A program made the position numbers and the translations under genes. From Pempheris klunzingeri (Eukaryota > Chordata > Actinopteri > Acropomatiformes > Pempheridae), in the NCBI RefSeq assembly GCF_042242105.1, contig NC_092020.1:17080788-17144787 (forward strand): DNA of 64,000 bases, read 5' to 3'. The first letter of the stretch is position 1, and the number at the start of each line of letters is the position of its first letter. Below the pieces are notes generated by a model. It was not told the origin of the DNA, ran no database searches, and was given only the letters and a program-made list of their open reading frames with translations. Below are positions 50,651-61,130 of this stretch, piece after piece.

Positions 50651-52052
50651 CGCCACTTGATTTCTCTATAAGAAGGCCTCCACGCCCTCTCCCTTCAGTT
50701 CCCTGAGTTACTCATTAATCACTGGCAATAAACATAACTAACAAGCACAATAACGTTAAAACCATGACTTCACGAAACATTTTCAAAAGGGAATCACAGA
50801 GATTCTCCCATTAACACATTAAAGTCCTGTGTGTTCAGTATGAACGCACATGGTTTTAATGTGTGAGCTCCAGTGGCTCATTGAGAGTCTTAATGGTAAT
50901 AATTACCCTAACAAGGCTTAAAGTTTAAAAGAAAGGCTGCAGGATGTTGAGAAACACTCGTCACAAAGCCCTTTGTTTTTCTAGATGTTGATGATAAAAC
51001 CAAATTGCTCGTCAATTTCTTTTGGTTTCCTTTTTTTTGGTTACCTATGTTCATGACTATGATTAAGACAGCAGGTCTGTGTGAGTGCACGTGTGTGTGT
51101 GGATTTACATTCTATGTGCCAGGTTGCCACTGTCATAAACTGTTTATGCAAACACTCAAAGCAATGTTCTTGTGCTACTCGTGTGCTTTACAATTATCCT
51201 CATGTGATACCTGCTCAAACAATTCTAATTGGCTTTTCCGTGTTACGTATGAAGGCCATTTCTGTCTTGTTCTCAGCTGTACAGACCTGATAGAAAGGGA
51301 AGTCCTTGGTACAGCCTTCCTGAAAGCAACAACTGATACATATCAATGATTCCTCCTTTCCTGTCATGGTGGGGAAATGACCTTTGTCAGTTTTATGGCT
51401 CCATACCACCACAATGTGGTCAAACAGTATAATGCAACTGTATGATTTTGTCTTTTGGGAATTCTTTTGTAATTCACACAATGAGTGTCACCCTCAGCTT
51501 GCCTCTCGTCACAGGAGTCAGTACCTAAGAGAACAAAACAATTCTGGTCGTGGTATTAACGACTGTATCCCAGCCTGCGAACACACTCACACACAGAGGG
51601 TCTCTTTGTTGGAAACATGGTCATCAACAAGGGTCTCATTCATCCGTTCCAATTCCCTTTCCTCCTCCTCTTCTCCCTGCCTGAGAGGCCAGAGCCAAAA
51701 CAAGCGGGTTCCCCAGAGGGAATATGAGAAGACCAGGTGTGACGTGGGGCGCTCAGGTGGGGGACCTGAAAGTCTCGTGTTCATTGGTCCACTGGTTGAT
51801 AGTCTGTTTGGGAACCTCTCCTGCGTCATAAGTGATGCAGAATGAGGGGGTTTCCCAAAAGTCTTTCTCACCTCTTTACTTCTGCTGAATGAGGAGCAGC
51901 TTGTAGGGAGGCAAACCACACTGACACCGATGGAAGCTGCAAATGAATGCTAGCAAACTTTAGAATTGTGTCCACAAGAGAGTACATATCCTACTTTTTA
52001 TAGCGTTACAGTTTACACACTCAAGGAACAGACAAGTCTTTACAAAAGGACC
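50651..52052. other. Intergenic region between divergent adgrg4 and eda2r-like genes
   Basis: The two genes are transcribed away from each other, so this 1.4 kb probably holds both promoters. Open frames exist on both strands at 51384-51919 but overlap each other and show low-complexity composition. I found no domain, and treat them as chance. No TATA box close to either start was clear. Confidence 0.45.
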
Positions 52053-54755
52053 ATGGACACTTTGCCAAAGGAGTTTGGTCTTCATGCCGTTCTGCTCATG
52101 GTAGGTCTCATCCTGAAGCTGTTTATTTGACAGACTACTAAAACTTTGACTGTCTGTATATTCCTGTATTTTTTTCAGATTTAGTGGTAGAAAGTAACAA
52201 AAAAGTCTAATTTTTCTTTCTCTCTGTGACATAAAATCCCCCTTTTCTGCACAACAAGTACTTTTACTTTGATACTCTGGGTACTTTTTGCTGATAATAT
52301 TTCTGTACTATTTTGATAGTGTGGTAATTACTACCTTTACTGTAGTTAAGGCTCTGGGTACTTCTTCTACCCTTGATTATTTCAAATGTAAATTTCCTCA
52401 GGTTTGGTGTGTGCTGGTGAACTCCGAGCCCCGCTGTGATCAGACAGAGTTCTTGCACCTTAATGGCACTTGTGTTGCATGCCCTGTATGTAGGCCAGGA
52501 GAACAGCTCTCAGAGGTAACACAGAACTCATGTGGCAGCAAGTTTCCTTCAACAGTCTTGCTACTTGGCTCCAAGTCTATATTGTGCATCATTCGCAGGA
52601 CTGTGGTTTTGGAGATGGTGGGGAAGGCGTCTGTATTCTGTGTGAAGAAGGGAAGTTCAGTGCAGTCACTGGTGTAGCTCCCTGTATGCGATGCACCAAG
52701 TGCAATCTGCTGAACCGCCTGGAGAAGACAGCGTGTGCACCCAGCAGTGATGCCCAGTGTGGTCAGTGCCTCCCAGGGTGAGTTACACCTACTGTACAGA
52801 GCCAGGCTGATCACCTGATAAGTGTTAGCATTTGTTTTTGTGCTAAGTGCATGAATGTGGACGTGTGTACAGGTATTATGAACTCAGGAGCATGACGGGG
52901 GAAGTGGAGCTGCCCTGTGTGCCTTGTTACAGCCATGACACCATCCATAAAGAGTGCTTGCTTTTGACAGCTCAAGGCTCTAAAGGAGGTAAGATCCAGA
53001 GATAACCCATAGACTGAACAGCTGTCACTAAGCTTGCATAAATTGTTTTATTGATTGGTCATTTTCCAGAGGTGTCAAGGAAAAGTTATCTGACAGAGAG
53101 CGTCATCGCTGCGCCCAAGGGACATTTTATAGAACCCAATGAAAAGAGTGGGTAACCCTGTGGATTTGAAACAGTTTTTTTATTATAATTCTTGTTTTCA
53201 ATTTAACTTCACTGACTTTTTGTTCAATTAAGGAGTAAAAGAAGAAACATTTTCAATGGTCCTGATTGGCTCAGCAACAGCTTCCTTGATTTTCCTCATT
53301 GCTCTGCTGCTTTGGGCTTTCCTACTGACTGCTGAGAGATTCAGTGAGTAAGATACAACGTCTGTCATGTCTGCTATTTCTGCCCATCTGTCTTTTGTTT
53401 GCTCGACTAAATTTGGATCATATATACTTGTTGAAATTTCCAGAGAAGGTTCCTGAGTACTGTCCTGCACCCGACGGACTATTGTCTGCAGCAGAGCTTC
53501 AGTACACACCTTTGTCCAACCCCACAGAGAGAGAAGCCAAACAAGCCGAGGCCCCTTCACAGACACCTGTTCCAGCTCAAGATCCCCTGAGGTGCTCTGT
53601 GAATACTGTATGATTACTCATTCATTTTAGCTCGTTCAGTCCCTATGTAGTTACTTATAGTAATTCCATCCCCACCCAGAGGCCATGAGAATGAGGTGCA
53701 TCCTACTTCTATTGTGATTAATGTCACCACCAACATTAAGCCGTCCAGTCGGAAAGATGAGACCGTCACACAGGGGGAACATCAGAGCAGCTCCTATTCT
53801 ATGGAGGAGGTACACTGATTTAATGTATTAAACTATTGGACCCTGCTGGGTTAGGGTTAGGCAGAGGTAAATGAAAGATGTCCATGCTGCTTTCAATACT
53901 AGTGTCCTCTGAATAAAATGTACTGCTTTTGATTTTTTTTTTTTAAGTCAGCCATTTCCTCTGTTGAAACTTGTTTCTATTAGTTCAAAAATGAGACTGT
54001 CTTCATGCTAATGGCTTGTTTAGTGCTTAGTTTTGAGGTTAACTGATTGATCTCTACATCTTGAAGAAAATATAGTTTACAGTTAATCTACTGACAAGCA
54101 CCAAGGTATTCAATATGTATGAAACAGAAAAAGAAAAGCACATGTTCACACTTCAACAGCTGTATTTTACTTGATAGACTGTTTAAATTATTGTCGTTAG
54201 CAATTTTTGATAGAGTATTCAAATTAGAAAATTACCATATTACATTACATTTTTACCTTGCTCTCTTTCCTGTCTCAATATCAGATGGAGCAAAAACTGC
54301 AAACAATATGGGAGGTGGCTCAGGGTATGTATGATTACATGTATGAAATACACAGAAAGCAGAAAGTAGTCCCTGATTTCAGTCATGAGGTTCCATAGTA
54401 AATGTTTTGGCCAGGAGCCTCCTAGCAGATTAATTCAAGGAGGCTTCAGTAGTCCATGTTGGTGACTCTGCTCTGACTCTGTCCAGGTCAGAGTATCGAG
54501 ATGCTCGACTATGACTCAGTCCAGGACTTGTCCCTGCTGCTCGACTCTACCGACAACAGGAACATTTTGAGGAGGCTGGGCCGGTCTTTGGGCGTCCCAC
54601 CTCAAGTCATTGCTCATCTTCAAAGCTTCCAGGACCTCTTTCAGTACCTGCGCACCTCCACCTACACACTGCTGCCCCAACTGGCTCAGGCTGCTGCGCT
54701 CTTACCTAATCCTGAGGTTGTTGCTAGGATACACAAAGCTGTGGTAAACAAGTGA
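52053..54755 (+). CDS. eda2r: EDA2R (XEDAR/TNFRSF27)-like TNF receptor with C-terminal death-domain-like region, 410 aa
   Basis: EDA2R is the receptor for ectodysplasin A2 and signals through TRAFs. Exons: 52053-52100, 52402-52515, 52599-52777, 52873-52988, 53070-53147, 53233-53343, 53444-53591, 53680-53809, 54285-54324, 54487-54755, phases consistent. A signal peptide is split over exons 1-2 (about residues 1-24). Cys-rich repeats follow: DCGFGDGGEGVC, CTKCNLLNRLEKTAC, AQCGQCLPGYYE and ELPCVPCYSHDT parallel human EDA2R (DCGYGEGGDAYC, CAVINRVQKVNC, AVCGDCLPRFYR, QECIPCTKQT). TM is MVLIGSATASLIFLIALLLW in exon 6. The cytosolic part ends with an alpha-helical module (RNILRRLGRSLGVPPQVIAH then LPQLAQAAALLPNPEVVARI) resembling a death domain. 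Human EDA2R is shorter and lacks one. The exon 5 donor (a|gtgggt) was chosen by phase. EDAR or TNFRSF19 relatives are alternatives. Confidence 0.82.
52175..52385. repeat. 'taaaagta' fish repeat in eda2r intron 1
   Basis: Phrases tagtggtagaaagtaacaaa, gtacttttactttgatactc and ctgataatatttctgtacta identify another copy of the multi-copy element. It occupies most of the intron between exons 1 and 2. Confidence 0.65.
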
Positions 54756-54992
54756 CCACTTAGACCCTCGGGATGTGTTACCATGACTACAGTATAGAGT
54801 ATTTCTGTCCCACTTTACTTGATAGCACCATTACCAGATGGATCAAAGTCAAAGACATTCTTTTTACTAAAATGAACTGATTCTGAGCGACGGAAAGTAA
54901 TACCTCTGACTGAAGAACTGGCATTCATTTCATCTAATTGTCAAATATTGTACTTTATTTGTATGAATATTTGCTTTATCAAGCACCATCTG

Positions 54993-54998
54993 AATAAA
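54993..54998 (+). terminator. Polyadenylation signal of the eda2r-like gene
   Basis: A canonical AATAAA about 240 bases after the stop codon, followed by a T-rich stretch (ttccttattata). It is the first such hexamer downstream of the gene. Confidence 0.6.
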
Positions 54999-55628
54999 TT
55001 CCTTATTATAATAGATGTCGCATGGTTGATGAGTAGTGAGAAGTAGTCATTATTTGTGTTTTGAGTGTGAACTAACACAATACCTAGGCCGTTGCAACTG
55101 AGCCCTACATGCAGTGATACTTCCTGTTTACCATGTAAAATAGATGAGAGGGCCTCTGGCTAAAGCATGTGAGACAGACCAGGACAGAGGATGCAGTGTT
55201 CATGGCAAGAGAAAGAACATAGAGCCCTGAGAAAATGTGTTATTCTCTCATTGGGAGAAGTTTTCCTACTGACTGTTTTCTGTGATCTCCAGCTCTGCCG
55301 ACTCTTCAGCACATTCAGTCTGGTAAGGATTAAATTATTCACTATTAACGATCACTGTTTTTCAAAGCCATCTCAGGAGGAAATGATGAACAAATTTTCA
55401 GCAAAGTTTATAGTCTTGTTTGAGACTTTTCATGCCTCTGCTCGGAAAACTCTGTGAGTCTCAGAGACCTAAAAAAAAAAGGATATTATATCATGAAAGT
55501 GCTCTATTTGTTTAACTGAAAGTATCATGTTTGTTTTATGAATTGGCTCTGAAACTTAATTGCTGATGTTGTCAGTATCTCTTGTGGCTTCATTTTCAAT
55601 TCATTAACATGCAATAAGTGCCACAGAA

Positions 55629-55642
55629 CCACTAGGGGGCGC
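55629..55642 (+). promoter_or_regulatory. CTCF-like core motif
   Basis: CCACTAGGGGGCGC is a textbook match to the vertebrate CTCF core. It lies between the eda2r-like gene and the CpG-rich promoter at 56.8 kb, in plus orientation. Confidence 0.55.
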
Positions 55643-56384
55643 GCTTGGCTGTCAATGCAAATTTCTCCAGTATTCTAAGAGACCCCTTAGATTGTCTATT
55701 TTAAAGATGAGTCACTACAAGTGCCAAATATAGTCACACTTTGCACAACTTTGCGTTAACGATTCAATACCTCACTTGAGCAGACAGATGCTGCAAAACT
55801 GAAGCTCTTCTGCAATTTTCTTGGAAGGGGACATGAAAGGGTTAACGTGATGAACGCCATGTTTGAGCTTATTGAAAAAAAAAAAAAAAACTTGCAATGT
55901 TACATTTCTTCTCCACAAACTGAAGAAAAAGATATTTAAAATGTGATTGTGATGCGTTCAAGTCTTTTCAAGGGGAATAGGCAGTGGCATTTATTCCAAT
56001 ATTGGCTTTTAATACCATTTTGAAGAATTTGTACTTTACTTGACCATTTTATGCTTCCCTGTACAACATCTCAGAGGCGAACATGGCTGCTTCTTGCTCC
56101 TCCACAGTTACTTAACATTAGTTACTTTGCAGGTTTATATTGTCACTACAAACTGTGAATCTACTAATAAATCACGATGTGTTGTTGTAGGTTAAGCTAC
56201 CCTGGGGTATATAAGGTAATCAACCTCACGCAATATATCTGTTCATCTTTTTACCTCACTTCACAATGTGCAATACTTTGGAATATCTCCCACTTGTATA
56301 GTATATTATTTCTATTTTTTTTTAATGTACTTCCTCTACCGTAGCTGTACATAATTCTATATCTCCTCGTGTCTGCTGTGACAT

Positions 56385-56440
56385 TGTAAATTTCCCCATC
56401 CTGGGACTAGTAAAGGAAGACCTTATTTTATCTTATCTTA
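56385..56440 (+). repeat. LINE-type 3' tail fragment
   Basis: The sequence gtaaatttccccatcctggg, followed by a short spacer and ttttatcttatctta, resembles the 3' tail at 37820-37862. Both look like the ends of 5'-truncated non-LTR retrotransposons. Confidence 0.6.
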
Positions 56441-56499
56441 CAATCAGCTCCACCTTACATCATAACCCGGTATAATAATTTACTCTATATGATTCTGAA

Positions 56500-56665
56500 A
56501 AGGGTGCTCTTTTACTTTTGGTACTTTTGGTATATTTTGATGCATATACCTTTGCACTTAAGTGAGATTTTGAATGTAAAACTTATACTTGAGAATTTCA
56601 GTATGGTGTTGCTGCTTTTACTTAGATAAAAGATCTGAGTACTTCCTCCCCCTCTGGTAATAAGT
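56500..56665. repeat. 'taaaagta' fish repeat
   Basis: Phrases tacttttggtacttttggta, gcacttaagtgag, and gataaaagatctgagtactt followed by cctcc match the other copies, notably that at 46.4-46.6 kb. Confidence 0.65.
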
Positions 56666-56779
56666 GGCAAACTGATTTAACATTTAAATGCTGTGTTAAA
56701 ATTGCTCTCACGAGTGATATAAACTTTTTGATGTAAGACAGCTGAAGATATCTCAAAACTTTCCTTTTACTCAGCAGCA

Positions 56780-57380
56780 TTTTGAGTGCTTTGCGCCGCT
56801 GTTGTCGGTCTCCAGAAACGTGTCAGAGTGAGACCTCTACTAATTTCTTTCGCTCTTTGGTGTCCACGTCCTACCGGCTGCGATGTGTAACGCGCCCCTG
56901 GTTCAGAAAAAACACAGAAGGAAAACTTCATAGAAATGGCGGAGGGTGCAACGACTCTCAAAGGCTTGCGAGCCCAAATGGGTAAGAAAACTCTTGGCAG
57001 TGAGGGTTATTTCTGACCCGGCTGTGTCGTCCGGTGTGGTAATCACTTTGTAATGTTTGCCGCCGCTAACCGGGTTATTTGAACGTGTTGTAACGCCGCC
57101 AGCTCCTCCGGCTAGTAACATTAGCTTACTGTCCGGTCATCTGCCGACAATGGATGCGGAAAAATCTGCAACTTCTCCCTTTATTAAACGCTAAAAGTCG
57201 GTTTGAACTTCCCTATGCTAGCCGATAGCTGTATCGATGAGCCCCGGGAAAGCTAAACGAGCTGGTTTGACTCAGTGAAAGTGAATTGGCTACTTGTGGT
57301 TGATGTTAGCTAAAGTTGTAACGTTACATTGACGAGACCGGTTGACATATCACGACTTTACTTGTCTGGCGCTTAGCTCA
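56780..57380 (+). promoter_or_regulatory. CpG-rich promoter region
   Basis: CpG dinucleotides are clearly denser here than in the rest of the window (for example ttgcgccgctgttgtcggtc, aacgcgcccctgg and cgccgccagctcctccggc). The region surrounds the first exon at 56936 and the start of its intron. This is typical of a broadly expressed gene's promoter. I counted by eye only. Confidence 0.55.
56936..56981 (+). CDS. First coding exon of an unrecognised gene (MAEGATTLKGLRAQM)
   Basis: ATG at 56936 has a good Kozak context (gaaATGG) and is followed by 15 codons, MAEGATTLKGLRAQM, then one base of a split codon and a strong donor (G|gtaagaa). The position within a CpG-rich region supports a real 5' end. 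I do not recognise the protein. The rest of the gene must lie downstream, and no exon of matching phase was confirmed before 64000. The exon is short, so its identity cannot be inferred from it. Confidence 0.6.
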
Positions 57381-59169
57381 CTTAGCTTTGCTCTAGCTTT
57401 GCTTTACCGCGTTGTCTACCAAAGTCCCGCTGTGTTGTGACCATTTTAGACTACATAAACCAGCTCTAAAATCGTGGTAAACGAAGCTAAGTGCGGACAC
57501 TAGCTTAGGTAACGTTGCTCATCACATGGGGATTATTGTCAAAAGTGATCATCTGCTATCCCTGTTAGGAAGAGTTCAGTACTGCTTCTCTGTTCACGCA
57601 TTTTTTTCTAAAGTTGACAGCGATCTGAGTTGATACCTACAGTAGAAACAGACAGACAACTTGTTTTTTGTCTTCTCGCCACAGATCAGCCGGTTAACAG
57701 CACATCAGCAGTTTAACAGCTTCCTGCTCACAACTCTTCTGTCTTACACAAAGTCTTCTTTTTTCCTCCTAAATGATCGACAGTTATGCTTATTTGTTGA
57801 CATATGGCATAACCCCCTCTACTCTCCAGGGAGGGGAACTATAACAATGATCTGACCTGAATTTCAGATAAAGCTGAAGTGTCAGACACACAGCTCTGAA
57901 GCTCCACCGTTGCTTTTTTTTTTTTTTTTTTCCATTTAAGGTCTTGATGAAGTGATAAAAACGTTTTGATGAGACCAGCAGCCTTGTGTCAAAAACAGCT
58001 CTGTTTGGCAAAAGGCACATTGCATTTTTGTTAGTCGTCCAATGTAGGCCGACTGCAGCAGCAAAGTCTTTATCAATGCCCCTCATCCATGCCTCAGCTG
58101 CCCCCCTCCAGAAGCAGACATGGATCTTTACTGTGTCTGCATCTGTGGGCATGAATGCACAGTTTGTTATGACTTGAGCTGCAGTTTGGCTGACACTTTT
58201 TTAGGGTAAGAGGGAGTTTTCTGCATACCCAGTGTGGGTGTAGGCATGTTTTACTCCTGGCAACAAGTGGACCATATTTAGTACCAATCTTCTTCCTGTT
58301 TCCCTTAACTTTTCCATTCAGTATTTTTAATCTGGAATTTACACCCTCCCGATTCTGTGGTTTCATGAAAGTATCCACTCAGTTTAGAGTGATGTGAAAT
58401 GATCCTGGCTTTGTGAGGAATAAAAGGATGTCAGTTTGCTCAGAGCAGACTGGACTGACAATAATAAAAAAAAAAAAATAATCTCAGGAATCTAGCTCAT
58501 GATCATTTCCACAAGAATGTGAGCAAGGAGAACATGTACCCTGCTATTATGAAGGGAGATCACACTACTGCAAGTCACACTGCAAGGTTATCCTGATCCT
58601 GGCTCAGCAATTGCTGCTGCAGAATTAAAAGCATGAGAAGTATTTCTGAGCTGGTTGGATTTAACCAAAAGGAGGAAATGAACCAGCCTCAATTTCAGTG
58701 TGTAGTTTCTTGGATCTGTCCTCTTAGCTTTGCTCTTCTAGCAAAATGCCCCGTCCCTGTTCTGTTGTAACCATTTAAATGAACTGATAGGATGTGTTGC
58801 AGTATGTGTGCACTCACACACACAAATATTTGAATAGCAAAACTTGTGAAATTGTATAGACTGTACCTAAGGTCAGCCCGTCTGCAGAATAGTTTTGTTC
58901 ATGAGGAATCAATCAATATGTTTTATATATTGTAATTATTTCTAGATTCTCTTTGGATTGCTCTTGCTTCTCAAGACACATCTGCATGTACATTCACAGG
59001 TTCCCAGCTTTGCCTGGAGATTTGGGATGGGTTTGAGGATAAATTCTCATTTAGAACCAAATTGTCCAGTTCTTCAGTCTATTTCAGCTGATGGTGCCAG
59101 CATGTCGTTAACGGCTACATAACACTGGGATGCACGTTGGCTACGAGTGTCTCTGTTTGATTCATTGTG

Positions 59170-59275
59170 GTTATTTATTTTTTTAACCTTTATTTAACCA
59201 GGAGAATCCCATTGAGATTAAAAACCTCTTTTTCAAGGGAGTCCTGGTTATTGAGCCACAGACAGCAAAAAAGAT
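59170..59275. repeat. Interspersed fish repeat fragment
   Basis: The phrases cctttatttaaccaggagaa, cccattgagattaaaaacc and tctttttcaagggagtcctg match, from memory, a short repeat found throughout teleost genomes. The class is uncertain, and no coding capacity is seen. Confidence 0.55.
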
Positions 59276-59676
59276 AAGATGTGTGAATTAGGGGTGTAAC
59301 GTAACATAATAAACTCGTCACAAATTGTAGAAACGGGTTGTTTGGTTCTGGATTCTTTGCTCTAACTTATTGTGGAAGTCAAATAAGTACAGGCATATTA
59401 GTCTTGAATTACAGTCTGCCTCTTTTTATGTAATTAGTAATTCCAGAATACTTTTAGTATTTTAATGTTTGAGATACATCTGTTGTGTTCATGAAGAGAG
59501 TTGAGCGTATTTTTTGTCTCATTAAAGATTAAGCATTAAACTAACTTAATACCAAAAAATCTGTACTGTAAGTACTCTGTTTTAGCACCAAACACGTTAT
59601 TGCATAGGTAAGAGAAGAACTGGATTGGTAATTATAATTGCTGTAATTGGATTTGGATATGATTAGATCCTCTCAG

Positions 59677-59823
59677 TGTCCATCTCCACAAGACAATGTG
59701 GTCCACCAGGAACAGGAGACTCCCGAGGAAACTGGGATGTGTCATCATTATCCTGCCCGTACTGCAAATAGCCGAGGCTTACCTTTGCATGAGCAGGGCT
59801 TGAGTAATCCCAAAGAAGATCAG
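59677..59823 (+). CDS. Possible internal exon, unconfirmed (49 codons)
   Basis: A fair acceptor (gatcctctcag|tgtcc) and donor (gaagatcag|gtgtgt) bracket 147 bases open in one frame, starting CPSPQDNVVHQEQETPEE. That frame does not follow from the split codon at 56981, which would hit a stop inside, so if real it belongs to another isoform or needs an intervening exon. Composition is unremarkable and I recognise no domain. It may be chance. Confidence 0.22.
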
Positions 59824-60420
59824 GTGTGTTTGTGCGTGCGTGCGTGCATGTGAGCCTGCCTCAGCAGTGTTATCTGAGGACCTGAAATCTTGAGCCAGTG
59901 ATGGGAAGCCATGCGTCACAGATGGTGATGTTTTTTTTGGTGCAGTAATTAACACTGAAAGCAATTTCAATGCTTTCTGGAAATTAACAAAATAAAAGGA
60001 AATAAATGCTGGTTCAAGTTGTTTGGTCATTGTATTAAGCCGTTCTAGTGTTTGGCCGGAGTTGAAAGTCCCTACGGACATTTGGTACTGACTAGCAAAT
60101 GGTTGTCCACTCTTTCATTAAGCAGCATAGACACTTCCTGTGCAACAACTTACTTAATTGTACTGTGGAACCAGGCAGAGTCAAGGCTGCAGTTGGAAGG
60201 AGGGACAGAACAGAGTCTTAACCTACTGTTGCTTCCTACTATAACAACACTATCTCTGTGACAGAGACAGCCAAGCATATGTCTAAAGATGTTGCTTGCT
60301 ATTTAGAGAACTAGCGTCTGATCAGTGGTAGCATTCGAACTGAAGTGTTATGATGTAATACAGGCTGCCCTATTTCCTGTTTGGTGTTTTTGTCTGGCCT
60401 GCAGGGCTGAGCCTTTACCA

Positions 60421-60435
60421 GCCCCCCTGGTGGCC
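60421..60435 (-). promoter_or_regulatory. CTCF-like core motif
   Basis: The minus strand reads GGCCACCAGGGGGGC, close to the CTCF core (one extra G in the G run). Its orientation faces the plus-strand core at 55629. Binding is inferred from the motif. Confidence 0.35.
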
Positions 60436-60841
60436 CTTACTGCAGCCATAATAACTCAGAAGCCTGAAGGTTTTTACCACATCCAATCAATATGTATATG
60501 TGCTGCACTGGTTTTTTCATTATTTATTTTTTGGGTTTTGTTTTTTTTTGAACATCTCTTACTACCTAAAACTGCTGTATGATGCTATAATTAATATCGC
60601 AATAGCTGCACAAATATGGATTCAATATATATGTCACTGTATTACTTAATTACTTATTTAATCACAGTTTAACTACGTAATGATGACTTTTTGATGAACA
60701 CATAATGATTGAGTGGCATGGTCCAACCCTGTAGGCTGGATATTTAGGACTAACTAAACCCCTACTTACCTAACAATTGATCATGACGCTCAGATGATCC
60801 TGTCGATCAGTCTGGTGTATTATTAGTGGCCAGGTTAATTA

Positions 60842-61130
60842 CTATGGCTGCAACTAACAATTATTTTATTATTCATCATTGTTTTCAATTAATTCATTAG
60901 TTGTTTGGTCCATAAAATGTCAGAAAATGTTGATTACTGTTTCCCTAAGGTCAAGATCACATCCTCAAATGTCTTGTTTTGTCCATAATTCAAAGATTTT
61001 CAGTTTACTGTCATAGAGGAGTAAAGAAACTGGAAAATATTCATATTTGAGAAGCTGAAAGCAGGGAATTTGGGCATTTAAAAAAATAATTCAAAAGGAT
61101 TCATTGATTATCAAAATAGTTTAAATTATA
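60842..61130. mobile_element. hAT-like MITE, degenerate
   Basis: The left end ggctgcaactaacaattatt, the interior gtttggtccataaaatgtca, aatgtcttgttttgtccata and tactgtcatagaggagtaaa, and the end attgattatcaaaatagtt are diagnostic of a very abundant fish non-autonomous element of hAT type. It has no transposase. A short end fragment of the same family lies near 700-724. It is clearly diverged, hence fairly old. Confidence 0.75.

Larger units (their letters stand above)
54756..56765. other. eda2r 3' UTR and intergenic region
   Basis: After the stop at 54753-54755 an AATAAA lies at 54993-54998, giving a 3' UTR of about 260 bases. Beyond it are a CTCF-like core (55629-55642), a poly-A run (about 55869-55885), a LINE-type tail (56385-56440) and a 'taaaagta' repeat (56500-56660). 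No gene was recognised. Confidence 0.55.

Noticed and set aside
51384-51919. Long overlapping open frames on both strands (153 and 110 codons)
   Set aside because: They overlap in antisense, have low-complexity composition and no domain, and lie in the intergenic region between divergent genes, so they are most likely chance.
57790-58152. A 120-codon minus-strand open frame in the presumed first intron
   Set aside because: It is not bounded by convincing splice sites, contains a poly-Lys run from a poly-T tract, and shows no domain.
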